Below the pieces are notes generated by a model. That model saw only the letters and a list, made by a program, of their open reading frames with translations, was not told where the DNA came from and did no database searches. Shown piece by piece: positions 1 to 10,335 of a stretch of 64,000 nucleotides of DNA. Both the position numbers and the translations under genes were made by a program. The stretch is from Nostoc sp. T09 (lineage in GTDB: Bacteria; Cyanobacteriota; Cyanobacteriia; Cyanobacteriales; Nostocaceae), in contig NZ_MTAV01000020.1 of NCBI RefSeq assembly GCF_002154695.1, positions 1 through 64,000 on the forward strand, read 5' to 3'. Position 1 is the first letter of the stretch. Every line of letters begins with the position of its first letter.

Positions 1-66
1 TCCCTGTTCCCTGTTCCCTGTTCCCTCCCTACGTAAATAATTTCAGTAATCAAATCGGATCGCTAT
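1..66. repeat. Heptamer tandem repeat plus dispersed repeat R3 (copy 1)
   Basis: The first 25 bases hold three copies of TCCCTGT, a short tandem heptamer as is common between genes of heterocystous cyanobacteria. Bases 18-66 match, in inverted orientation and almost base for base, the stretch at 22079-22126, so this is a dispersed repeat ending next to the stop codon of the gene that follows. No coding function is seen. Confidence 0.7.
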
Positions 67-67
67 T

Positions 68-568
68 TTACCGTTCCCAAAATCTAAAATTGATACCTCC
101 AGTTGTACGCCGGAAACGCCGAGTTGTTTTCCTTCTTCGCTTGATAGTGTTTCTTTCAGTAGATTGTTCTCCTTCAGTCTCTTCTGTGGGTTCAAGTGGC
201 AACTGAGTTCTAGCTTCTTCCTTACTTCCCCACCAAGCGATCATCCAGCCTCCACCTAAAGCACCTAGTGCCCCCAATAAAATACTCATGGGTGCTGGAT
301 AGCCTAACCAACTAAAGCCTATCAAGAACAATAACCAATATTTCAATGCTGCATCAACGCCATCAGAGGAGGCTACAGACTGGGGTTGGGCATTATTCTT
401 GCTGGCTGCGGTGATCCAACCTAAGGTGAAGCCGCCCATGATGCCGAGGAAGATGCTCAAGGCTATAGATGACCCTGTCATCGACAATACAAGGGTTAAA
501 ATTAACCCAAATATCAATTGTGATAGGAAGTTTGGCGAAAAATTTAAAAAGTCTTTTTTTTGTGCCAT
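68..568 (-). CDS. Small membrane protein, unknown function
   Basis: A 166-residue protein not assigned to a family. Residues about 15-55 and 75-115 contain hydrophobic, glycine-rich segments (LIFGLILTLVLSMTGSSIAL, WLLFLIGFSWLGYP, ILLGALGALGGGWMIAW), giving three or four likely membrane helices. The C-terminal 50 residues are acidic and then strongly basic (KRRRKTTRRFRR), which would favour a cytoplasmic tail. It lies 16 nt downstream of the kinase fusion on the same strand, so the two are probably cotranscribed. The function is unknown; the membrane location is inferred from hydropathy only. Confidence 0.6.
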   Translation of the reverse strand: MAQKKDFLNFSPNFLSQLIFGLILTLVLSMTGSSIALSIFLGIMGGFTLGWITAASKNNAQPQSVASSDGVDAALKYWLLFLIGFSWLGYPAPMSILLGALGALGGGWMIAWWGSKEEARTQLPLEPTEETEGEQSTERNTIKRRRKTTRRFRRTTGGINFRFWER

Positions 569-584
569 GAGGTAAACAAGGCTA

Positions 585-2126
585 TTAGGGAATTATTGCT
601 TTTAATTGTGCCTGTTGTGGCTGAGTTGTATCCAAAATCTTAACGTAGGGTTTTTCCGTGTCGCTGAATTGTTCAAATTGTTTAAGTTGGGATGCCAATA
701 AATCGGCAGTTGCATCAGCGATATCCCCAGTACGTTTATGAAGGCGCTCTTGTACAACTTCTAAGGGTGCTGTGCATTGAACAATTTGCAGGGGTATTTG
801 ATGCTTTGCAGCTTGGGAAATAGCTTCTTGGCGTAAATTTTGTCGGTCATACTTAGCATCCAAAATTACGGAAAAACCTTGATTAGCCAGTATAATTCCT
901 AATTCCAGCAGTCGTGTATAAGTTTTCTGCGTCATCTCTGGTGTATATATTTCATCACCACCCCGTTCTAATAAGGGAATTCCCGCCAAATGTTTTCTCA
1001 CTGCATCTGAGCGAATGTGGATTGCTCCTAGTTGACGCGCTAAATATCGTGCTGTTGTACTTTTGCCAGAGCCAGATAAACCCGACATTAAAATCAATTG
1101 CCCTTGTTTGGGTTTAGTGTACTCCCAAGCTAGCTTGTAATACTTTGCTGCCGTTTTTGCGGCATCTTCCTTTACCGCCACTGGTACGCCAGGATCGTCT
1201 AACAAAAACGAGGTCACCTTTGCACGTACATATGATTGACGGATTAAATATATGGGTAATACCTGTAACCCTTCCCAATCACCAGTCTGCTCTACGTAGG
1301 TATTCAAATAGGCATTACTGAGGTCTTTTCGCTGCTGTGCTTCTAGATCCATTACTGCATAAGCGATATCGAACATGACATCAACAAAGCGAAACGGTTC
1401 ATTAAATTCAATGCAATCGAACAGCATGATTTTGTCACGCCATAGAGCAATATTTCTCAGGTGTAAATCTCCATGACATTCGCGGATGTAGTTATTTTGA
1501 ATTCTGCTGGCAAATAAATCTGGGCGTTCTGCAAAAAACTGCTCAGTGTAGGCTTTAGTTTCGTCAAACTGTACCTGCGTCTGAGGACCACCAATATATT
1601 TCTCGGTTTGCTCATAATTTTCGTCAAAGGCAGCTCTAACTTGCGGGACTTCACCAAAACTCCGAATATAATCATTTGTCTCAGTTTTGGCATGGTATTG
1701 AGCTACAACCTGTCCCAATTCTTCTAGACATGCCTCATTTAACTTACCTTGTTCAAATAGAGCACTCAACAAAGCTTCTTGGGGAAACTGGCGCATCTTC
1801 AGCACATATTCTACAGGCTCTCCCGTTCCCCCTAGATGGTATTGCTTCTCTACGAGAGTTATAGGTAACACTTCCAAATACAGTTCCCCAGCACCCCGCT
1901 GATTCAATCGCAATTCTTCGTGACAAAAATGCTCCCGTTTTTCTAAGGTTGAGTAGTCTAAAAAGCCAAAATTGACAGGCTTTTTCACTTTATAAACATA
2001 ATCACCTGTGAGCAGTACATAGGAAACGTGGGTTTGAATCAGTTGAATGGGTTCTAAGACTGTATGAGGATAAAATCCAGGCTGCAACATTTGCTGAATT
2101 AACGCTGGAATAGTAGCTTCTGTCAT
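585..2126 (-). CDS. Fusion of aminoglycoside-phosphotransferase-like domain and P-loop kinase
   Basis: Two nucleotide-binding halves in one 513-residue chain. The N-terminal half (about residues 10-310) has the APH/choline-kinase signature: a lysine-containing start (YVYKVKKPVNFGFLDYS), the Brenner-type loop ECHGDLHLRN and the metal-binding DCIEF. The C-terminal half (about 340-510) opens with the Walker A motif GLSGSGKST, followed by IRSDAVRKHLAG and VILDAKYDRQNLRQEA, as in gluconate-kinase/zeta-toxin-like kinases. Such fusions are widespread in bacteria and are annotated as bifunctional APH/ATP-binding proteins; the substrate is unknown and antibiotic resistance should not be assumed. It is the first gene of a likely two-gene unit. 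Confidence 0.85.
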   Translation of the reverse strand: MTEATIPALIQQMLQPGFYPHTVLEPIQLIQTHVSYVLLTGDYVYKVKKPVNFGFLDYSTLEKREHFCHEELRLNQRGAGELYLEVLPITLVEKQYHLGGTGEPVEYVLKMRQFPQEALLSALFEQGKLNEACLEELGQVVAQYHAKTETNDYIRSFGEVPQVRAAFDENYEQTEKYIGGPQTQVQFDETKAYTEQFFAERPDLFASRIQNNYIRECHGDLHLRNIALWRDKIMLFDCIEFNEPFRFVDVMFDIAYAVMDLEAQQRKDLSNAYLNTYVEQTGDWEGLQVLPIYLIRQSYVRAKVTSFLLDDPGVPVAVKEDAAKTAAKYYKLAWEYTKPKQGQLILMSGLSGSGKSTTARYLARQLGAIHIRSDAVRKHLAGIPLLERGGDEIYTPEMTQKTYTRLLELGIILANQGFSVILDAKYDRQNLRQEAISQAAKHQIPLQIVQCTAPLEVVQERLHKRTGDIADATADLLASQLKQFEQFSDTEKPYVKILDTTQPQQAQLKAIIP

Positions 2127-2158
2127 CTTTTTTTGCTGGGTCCTGTGTAGTTAAAATA

Positions 2159-2185
2159 CAAAAAAACCAGGAGTTTCCCCCTGGT
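2159..2185 (-). terminator. Intrinsic terminator of rplY
   Basis: Read on the minus strand, just after the rplY stop, ACCAGG and CCTGGT pair around an 8-base loop and are followed by a run of seven T. It separates rplY from the kinase fusion gene. Confidence 0.75.
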
Positions 2186-2211
2186 ATCATCAAAAACTAT
2201 TACCTACTTTA

Positions 2212-2826
2212 TCAAGCTTCTGAGACTGTTTGACTCTCTGTTTCAGCATCAGCCTCAGCAGCAGCACTGATTTGCGGCTGCGAAACGCTGACCACAACTT
2301 GTTCCGCTTCACTTAGAGGTGTCACACCTTGAGGTAAGGCTAACTCATGGATACGCAAACTGTCTCCAATTTGCATATTAGAGACATCAATTTCAATAAC
2401 ATCTGGTATATTTTCAGGCAAGCAACTCACTTGTAATTCAGTGATTACAGTGTCTAAAAAACCACCATCTTGTTTAACACCTACAGCATTCCCTACAATG
2501 CGCAGAGGCACTTTTACATTAGTTTCACCGTGACCTGCGACCGCGAAAAAGCTGAGGTGGTAAGGCGTACCTTTGGCTGGATGAACTTGAAGTTCCCGTA
2601 GCAGGGCTTTGCCTCGCCAAGGTACGTCAGTAACGTTTAAATCAATTAAGGTATTGTTAACTGAAGCTGCTTTGAGCAAGCGCTCAACAGTTTTGGCATT
2701 AATAGTCAAGGAAATTGACTCTGTACCTTTGTGACCATACAAATTTGCAGGTATTTCTCCAGAACGGCGCAAAGCTTTTGATTTGCTACCTTCTGGTCGC
2801 TTTTGACATTCGACTGTAAGAGGCAT
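2212..2826 (-). CDS. rplY: 50S ribosomal protein L25 (CTC/TL5 type)
   Basis: The N-terminal 90 residues match L25, which binds 5S rRNA: the [22 protein letters not shown] start and [19 protein letters not shown]. The second half is the beta-rich CTC-type extension ([49 protein letters not shown]), so this is the long 204-residue form rather than the short enterobacterial L25. The C-terminal tail is Ala/Glu-rich and poorly conserved. The gene is monocistronic, with its own terminator downstream and repeat-rich spacer upstream. Confidence 0.95.
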   Translation of the reverse strand: MPLTVECQKRPEGSKSKALRRSGEIPANLYGHKGTESISLTINAKTVERLLKAASVNNTLIDLNVTDVPWRGKALLRELQVHPAKGTPYHLSFFAVAGHGETNVKVPLRIVGNAVGVKQDGGFLDTVITELQVSCLPENIPDVIEIDVSNMQIGDSLRIHELALPQGVTPLSEAEQVVVSVSQPQISAAAEADAETESQTVSEA

Positions 2827-2885
2827 ACAAGTTGTGAGTTATAAATTATCTTTGGTTCTCTTTTACAAAGTTTTGATGCCGTCGG

Positions 2886-3058
2886 CAACCCCTACCTTGC
2901 GAGAAGGGCTAGCCTAGCCTGCGGGAACTACTTCGTCAAAGGGTAACGCCTGCCGTAGGATGCCCGAAGGGCTTTAGGGCGAACGCCCGAACGAGAACGG
3001 AGTGAAACTTCGTAAGAGATTTTGCGCTTTGTACTTTGCCATTTGCTAATGACTAGCG
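2886..3058. repeat. Dense block of nested palindromic repeats
   Basis: The spacer between purA and rplY is GC-richer than its surroundings and built of small inverted repeats, such as GCCCGAAGGGC near 2958 and GGGCGAACGCCC near 2978. Similar blocks recur at 22205-22240 and 42455-42530. It is the kind of dispersed repeat typical of Nostoc genomes. It ends immediately at the purA stop codon. Confidence 0.65.
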
Positions 3059-5137
<2,079 letters not shown>

Positions 5138-5561
5138 GAAGCACTATATAAGACCCGTATTCAATTTTTCGCACCAGAATACAGAGAAGCTTTTGCTGAT
5201 CTGCACGAACGTGTTTGTCAAGGTGAAAAGGGTACTTTAGAGTTTGAAATAGTGGGGTTTAGAAACATATAATTATCGAGTTTTGACTGCCAGTAATGGT
5301 GTGGAAGCAGTAGCAATATATGCTCAGTACCAGCAGCAAATTAGTGTAGTGTTACTGGATATGATCATGCCAGCGATGGATGGTGTGATCGCTATTCGCA
5401 AGCTAAAAAAAATTAATCCCCATGTCAAAATTATTGTCATTAGCGGACTGTTATCAAATCAAAATAAAAAAGAAGCGGCTAACTTGGGTGTAAGAGCATT
5501 TTTATCCAAACCCTGCACTGCTAAAGAGTTATTACAGACGATTAGTGCAATTAATTGCTAA
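5138..5561 (+). pseudogene. Decayed PAS-REC hybrid sensor kinase fragment
   Basis: Bases 5138-5269 encode the tail of a PAS domain (FFAPEYREAFADLHERVCQG, then TLEFEIVGF). At about 5258 the reading shifts by one frame into LETYNYRVLTASNGVEAVAI, the second helix of a REC domain, which then continues with the phosphoacceptor strand VVLLDMIMP and ends with FLSKPC. The N-terminal REC acidic pair, the PAS core and any kinase domain are missing. This is what remains after a large internal deletion of a hybrid histidine kinase. A 92-codon frame starting with TTG at 5283 exists but would give half a receiver domain and is unlikely to be functional. Confidence 0.75.
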
Positions 5562-5853
5562 ATAGTGAGTCATGAATGCTGAGTTAAAAATCAGGTAATT
5601 CCACTGAAAAAATTTTCATCCCCATAGGTGCAAAAGGGACGCGAGAAGGGGGATGACGAAGGTGTAGAGGACTCAAAGGTGGCTTCCCATCAGGTGAAAG
5701 ACGCGGGGACACGGAGAATAACTAATGACTAATGACAACTAACCCGCCAAGTGCAATAAATTAACAATACTTTTACGAATATCTCTTCAGATACAGATTT
5801 TTTTTCGCTATCTTATTGTTAAGATTATTTAAATTTTTTCAGAAAACACCACT
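5562..5853. repeat. Spacer with STRR-type repeats
   Basis: Contains the element GCTGAGTTAAAAATCAGG (5573-5590), also present between glmM and hpsL, and ACTAATGACTAATGACAACT near 5720-5745, a TGACTAA-type heptamer repeat. The last 80 bases are AT-rich and are presumably the promoter of the downstream deaminase gene. Confidence 0.5.
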
Positions 5854-6897
5854 ATGGCTTTATACGCTGAATTGCATCGGCATCTGGGCGGTTCGGTTGT
5901 ACCTCGTGTGTTATGGCGATATTTCGAGAGACATGCATCGGAGTTAATTTCCCGATTTGCGGACTATCCAGAATTTGAAGACTTTTATACAAGGCCGCGC
6001 AACACCCTAGATGAGTATCTAGAATTGCATACCCTAGTAGAAAGTGTGCAGACTGTAGAGACTTTGCCTTACTTTATCTATCGCTTGCTACGGGGTGCTT
6101 ACATATTTGAGAATTTGGCTTATTTGGAACTGCGCTACACTCCCTATCTCCGCACACCTGAACATCTGAGTCAATCCGAAAGAATTGACAAGATGGCAGA
6201 AATTGTAGAAGTTGTGGGACGAGCTAGTCAGTTGGAAGAATATCCGATTGTGACTAGCCAAATTCTTTGTATGCACTCGCGCCTACCTTATGAGGTGAAT
6301 AAGGCAATTATTGATTTGGCGGCGCAAAGTAAACAGTATGTCTGTGCGGTAGACATCGCTGGGGGTGATAGCTACTATGCCGAGCGTATGGAAGAATGGA
6401 TTAACCTGTATGATTATGCTTGCTCCTTGGGTATTAACACCACAGGACACCTTTACGAAACCACAGCAGGTTGTTACACCCAACTTCTACCCTATCTAAA
6501 ACGGATTGGTCACGGAATTCAAATTCCGCTGTTGCATCCTGAGTTACTCCCAGATGTAGCTAAAAGGGGACAGTGTTTGGAGGTTTGCCCCACGACTTAC
6601 CTAAAAACAGGTACTTTACAGGATATACGTCAACTCAAGTTAGTTTTTGACAGATGTTTTGAAACTGGGGTAGACATTGCTATTTGTACTGATAACGCTG
6701 GTTTGCACAATGTGCGTCTGCCATTTGAGTATGAAAATCTTTTGACATACGACATTATTAGCTTTAAACAGTTGCAAGCTTGTCAGGATGCAGCTTTTCG
6801 CCATGCTTTTGCTTGGCCTCATGGCGAACGTCCTGCATCTCTGTTGAACGGATTGCTAAAACCTGAACCCCCGAAAGTTTTGGCAATGAGAGATTAA
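5854..6897 (+). CDS. Adenosine-deaminase family amidohydrolase
   Basis: A metal-dependent deaminase of the ADA/AMP-deaminase superfamily, 347 residues. The N-terminal metal pair is H8-R-H10 (ELHRHLGG), the third metal His is H199 with the general base E202 (GHLYE, in place of the usual HAGE), then RIGHG with H220, and the metal Asp D280 in CTDNAG. Classical ADA has two aspartates here; the second, which contacts purine N7, is Asn281. The family fold and hydrolytic deamination are well supported, the substrate (adenosine, a modified nucleotide or another aminopurine) is not. It stands alone, with a hairpin downstream. Confidence 0.8.
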   Translation: MALYAELHRHLGGSVVPRVLWRYFERHASELISRFADYPEFEDFYTRPRNTLDEYLELHTLVESVQTVETLPYFIYRLLRGAYIFENLAYLELRYTPYLRTPEHLSQSERIDKMAEIVEVVGRASQLEEYPIVTSQILCMHSRLPYEVNKAIIDLAAQSKQYVCAVDIAGGDSYYAERMEEWINLYDYACSLGINTTGHLYETTAGCYTQLLPYLKRIGHGIQIPLLHPELLPDVAKRGQCLEVCPTTYLKTGTLQDIRQLKLVFDRCFETGVDIAICTDNAGLHNVRLPFEYENLLTYDIISFKQLQACQDAAFRHAFAWPHGERPASLLNGLLKPEPPKVLAMRD

Positions 6898-6936
6898 TCA
6901 ATCACTGATGGCAAAAGTGTTAAATAAAGGGCCATT

Positions 6937-6971
6937 GGTATTGCACCGAGATTCTTATTAAGTGCAATACC
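6937..6971. terminator. Hairpin between convergent genes
   Basis: GGTATTGCAC and GTGCAATACC form a perfect 10-bp stem with a 15-base loop between the convergent deaminase and methyltransferase genes. There is no T run, so it may be a bidirectional processing or weak termination hairpin. Confidence 0.5.
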
Positions 6972-7004
6972 TTGGCACCATAACGAGCAATATGCAGGCA
7001 AGAG

Positions 7005-7745
7005 TTATTTAACACACTCAATGCCAACTATGGGCATACAGTCAAGGAAATCCTGCCAAAACTCTTGACCAAATTCTGTCACCCCATCAGGGGAGACTAT
7101 TGGTTTTTGCCAGCGAACCTCTTTGAAACCTACGCTGCGTAACGCCCATTCATAAGTAGCTGTGCCGAGGTAATAGTTATCAAAACTGAATTGCTGCTTG
7201 CTATCAGAGATTGTGAATGTGTATTTTATCGGCGTGCCTTCTCTTAATGGTGAGGTTATGCTTTTGATAAATCCATACTTTTCAGTTGAGAGATAGGACT
7301 TAAGGGGTTGGGAGTCATTGTTATTAATGGTGACGAAACGACCGCCTGGTTTTAGGTTGGCAAATATGCTCTGACTTATTTTGAGTAATTGTTCTCTGCT
7401 TTGGGCGTAATTGAGTAGATAGGAAGCCACCACCAGATCAAAGCTACCAATTTTACCCAGTTCAAATACATTACCAAGAATATATTCAATGTTTTGGGGT
7501 TCTCTGGTTTCTTCCTGTCTTGCGAGTTCAATCATTTTTTCGGAAATTTCGACACCTATCACCCGTGCTGCATCTAGGAGTTTGAATTGTCTGGTATAAA
7601 ATCCTTCTCCGCAGGCCAAATCTAGGAGTGATTTGCCTACAATATCCCCTAGCAGATGAAAGTATGTATATGCTTCAATATGCAGGCGAAACGGCAATTG
7701 TTTGGATTTTTTATACTGCTGGGCTATGGAGTCATAATATGTCAT
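7005..7745 (-). CDS. Class I SAM-dependent methyltransferase
   Basis: A 246-residue methyltransferase. Motif I is LLDLACGEGFYTRQF (about residues 39-53), the acidic ribose-binding residue is in VIGVEISEKMIELARQ, then the IEYILGNVFEL loop, FDLVVASYLLNYA (motif IV region) and LKPGGRFVTIN (motif VI). The N-terminus (YYDSIAQQYKKSKQLPFRLHIE) resembles ubiquinone/menaquinone-type and small-molecule methyltransferases. No neighbour indicates a substrate. Nothing unusual in composition. Confidence 0.85.
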   Translation of the reverse strand: MTYYDSIAQQYKKSKQLPFRLHIEAYTYFHLLGDIVGKSLLDLACGEGFYTRQFKLLDAARVIGVEISEKMIELARQEETREPQNIEYILGNVFELGKIGSFDLVVASYLLNYAQSREQLLKISQSIFANLKPGGRFVTINNNDSQPLKSYLSTEKYGFIKSITSPLREGTPIKYTFTISDSKQQFSFDNYYLGTATYEWALRSVGFKEVRWQKPIVSPDGVTEFGQEFWQDFLDCMPIVGIECVK

Positions 7746-7941
7746 TTTTTTACTCCACTAACAGGCGTGATGTTCAAGAGCGAGTTTCTATAACTGATTC
7801 AACATCTATAGCAGTGCTATTAATTCTCAGCACCGTGCTTCGTATTGCCCTAGAAATTGCAAGAATAACAATTGTCGGACGTAAAAAATTGAAAATCTAT
7901 AATAACCGTAAATCTAAATTTATAGTTTCATTTAATGCTTA

Positions 7942-7972
7942 GAAAAAACTGTACTGCACACCGTGCAGTACA
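7942..7972 (-). terminator. Intrinsic terminator of the rhodanese gene
   Basis: On the minus strand TGTACTGCAC pairs perfectly with GTGCAGTACA around a three-base loop and is followed by six T. It lies 18 bases after the stop codon of the rhodanese-like gene. Confidence 0.85.
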
Positions 7973-7989
7973 CAGAAACCAAACAATAA

Positions 7990-8349
7990 TTAAGCACCAA
8001 TACCTTCTGTAGCACCACCGATGGCTTTCCAGCCAGCAAGACCACCTTGGATTGGTGAAACTTCAGCAAACCCAGCAGCCTTTAATGTTTGGGCAGCACT
8101 AGCTGATTGTTCATCATTTGTGCCATAAACATAGATATGGCGTTCTGTGTGCAAAGAGGATTTAGCTCTTTTTGCTAGTTCATCCAAGGGAAAGGGAATT
8201 GCTCCACTAATATGACCTTGGTTGTAGGTTTGGCGATCGCGCACATCAATAATTGTAAAAGCTGGGTGCCCCCATTCTAAACGCAGCTTTAGATCGTGGG
8301 CATCAGTTACTAAATTGGTACTCATCGGCTTTTTTACGCTTATATCCAT
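7990..8349 (-). CDS. Rhodanese-like protein lacking the catalytic cysteine
   Basis: A single-domain rhodanese fold of 119 residues: FTIIDVRDRQTYNQGHISGA (residues 31-50), then HIYVYGTNDEQSA at 71-83, then GFAEVSPIQGGLAGW. In active sulfurtransferases the residue after the VY strand is the persulfide-forming Cys; here it is Gly76 and the protein contains no cysteine at all. It therefore cannot act as a sulfurtransferase by the known mechanism and may be a binding or regulatory domain. The start codon is uncertain; Met9 is an alternative. It is divergent from mutL. Confidence 0.8.
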   Translation of the reverse strand: MDISVKKPMSTNLVTDAHDLKLRLEWGHPAFTIIDVRDRQTYNQGHISGAIPFPLDELAKRAKSSLHTERHIYVYGTNDEQSASAAQTLKAAGFAEVSPIQGGLAGWKAIGGATEGIGA

Positions 8350-8475
8350 AAAAGCAATCTATCAAAGATCTAATTTCGATCGATATTTCTTTACAATTAA
8401 TAAAAATTTCTTTTGAACGGGAAACAAAATTGCTTATTCTATTCAGTGGTTGGCTATTCGCCTACACTGTAATTT

Positions 8476-10179
8476 ATGACATCTACTATTCACGCTTTAC
8501 CAACAGAAGTCGTATATCTAATTACAGCTGGAGAGATCATCGACTCTTTAGCTTCTGTCGTGCGCGAATTGGTAGAAAATTCCCTTGATGCAGGCGCAAC
8601 GAGAATTGTAGTTTCTTTGTGTCCCCAGCAGTGGCGAGTAAGCGTAGCAGACAATGGTTGCGGAATGAACCTAGATGACTTGCAAAAAGCCGCAGCCACT
8701 CACAGCACCAGTAAGATTTATAGTTGTGCAGATTTGTGGAAAATTAGCAGTTTGGGTTTTCGTGGGGAAGCACTGCATAGTTTGACAAATTTGGCGAATT
8801 TAGAGATTTTAAGCCGTCCTGCAAATGAAAATTTCGGATGGCGCGTGATTTATCGTGATGGTGGGAAAGTTGACCAGGTAGAAATAACCGCGATCGCTCC
8901 TGGTACTGTGGTGACAGTCTCTAATTTATTTGCCAGTTGTGCGGCGCGTCGTCAGGGTTTACCCCCAGTAGCACAGCAAATGAAAGCCGTGCAAACCACA
9001 ATTCAACAAATTGCCCTATGTCACCCCCATGTTACCTGGCAAGTTCGGCAAAATAACCGTGAATGGTTCACCATCTATCCGGCTGCATCAATTAAACAAT
9101 TACTACCGCAGTTTCTACCTCAAGTTAAAGAAGCTGACTTACAGCAAATTCAACTAAAATTACCACATCCTCCCAACTCAGAACTGACAACTCACGACTC
9201 AGCACTGACATTGGTGGTAGGATTACCCGATCGCTGTCATCGTCATCGTCCAGATTGGGTGCGTGTAGCGATTAACGGCCGGATGATCAAAACACCCGAA
9301 CTTGAGCAAACAATTCTGGGAGCATTTCATCGGACATTACCACGCGATCGCTATCCAGTTTGTTTATTACATCTTGTCATTTCTCCCGATCAAATAAACT
9401 GGAATCGCAACCCAGCAAAAACAGAAATTTACCTCAACGAAGTCAGTTATTGGCAAGAACAAGTTACTCAAGGAATTGAGCAAGCACTGCGCCTCAGTTC
9501 AGCCAATATTAAAGAAGCAGTTCACATAACGCGAGTTAGTAAATTACTCAAAGCCGCAGAAGCTAAAGGCGGTTACAATTTTAATCCTAAAAATTCCAAT
9601 GAAGGAGATAACAATCAGCACTCAGGACTCAGCAATCCTTACTCTTTAAAAGCGGTTGCTCAAGTCAGCAACACTTATATTGTGGTGGAACATCCTGAGG
9701 GAATGTGGCTAGTAGAACAGCACATTGCCCATGAGAGAGTTTTGTACGAGCAATTATGCGATAACTGGCAATTTATTCCCGTCGAACCGGCAATAATTCT
9801 CTATCAATTATCCCCAAAACAAGTAGCACAATTACAACGCATCGGTTTAGATATAGAAACCTTTGGTGAACAACTTTGGGCAGTCCGGAATGTACCTGCA
9901 ATGTTGCAGCAACGAGAAGACTGTGCCGACGCAATTTTAGAACTCAGTTTAGGTGGTGATTTACAAGCAGCACAAGTAGCCGTTGCTTGTCGCAGTGCCA
10001 TTCGTAATGGTACACCGATGGATTTGCCAGAAATGCAAACACTTTTAGATCAATGGCAGCGTACTCGTAATCCTCGCACCTGTCCTCACGGAAGACCAAT
10101 TTATTTATCATTGGAAGAGTCTGCTTTAGCGCGGTTTTTTCGGCGTAATTGGGTGATTGGGAAGAGTCATGGAATTTGA
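8476..10179 (+). CDS. mutL: DNA mismatch repair protein MutL
   Basis: N-terminal GHKL ATPase: ELVENSLDAGAT, DNGCGM, TSKI and FRGEALHSL. The C-terminal dimerisation/endonuclease region shows EQHIAHERVLYE (residues 414-425), the counterpart of the DQHA(X)2E(X)4E nuclease motif with Asp replaced by Glu, plus ACRSAIRNG and CPHGRP and a C-terminal FFRR. Expected role: coupling MutS mismatch recognition to strand nicking. Two stretches, near 9174-9210 and 9613-9636, encode NSELTTHDSAL and NNQHSGLSN and resemble the CTCAGCACT repeats seen between genes, inserted in frame into variable loops. Length 567 is normal. Confidence 0.95.
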   Translation: MTSTIHALPTEVVYLITAGEIIDSLASVVRELVENSLDAGATRIVVSLCPQQWRVSVADNGCGMNLDDLQKAAATHSTSKIYSCADLWKISSLGFRGEALHSLTNLANLEILSRPANENFGWRVIYRDGGKVDQVEITAIAPGTVVTVSNLFASCAARRQGLPPVAQQMKAVQTTIQQIALCHPHVTWQVRQNNREWFTIYPAASIKQLLPQFLPQVKEADLQQIQLKLPHPPNSELTTHDSALTLVVGLPDRCHRHRPDWVRVAINGRMIKTPELEQTILGAFHRTLPRDRYPVCLLHLVISPDQINWNRNPAKTEIYLNEVSYWQEQVTQGIEQALRLSSANIKEAVHITRVSKLLKAAEAKGGYNFNPKNSNEGDNNQHSGLSNPYSLKAVAQVSNTYIVVEHPEGMWLVEQHIAHERVLYEQLCDNWQFIPVEPAIILYQLSPKQVAQLQRIGLDIETFGEQLWAVRNVPAMLQQREDCADAILELSLGGDLQAAQVAVACRSAIRNGTPMDLPEMQTLLDQWQRTRNPRTCPHGRPIYLSLEESALARFFRRNWVIGKSHGI

Positions 10180-10335
10180 CTTTCAGGGTTATTCATAAAC
10201 CCTCTGTATAATATGCTTAGCCTGCCCAAGTTCCTCCTCACCAGTTAAAAAAATTGAGAATAAGTAAGGCTATCGGTACAAAGTTATTGCCCATTATTAA
10301 AAACTGCAAAAAAAAATGACCAGGTAGGTGCGAAT

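Noticed and set aside
585-2126. Aminoglycoside resistance gene
   Set aside because: The APH-like half is part of a widespread housekeeping-type fusion with a P-loop kinase; nothing points to drug modification.
7628-7942. Plus-strand open frame of 104 codons opposite the methyltransferase start
   Set aside because: It is antisense to a clear methyltransferase gene for a third of its length, has no domain pattern, and its end is AT-rich non-coding DNA.
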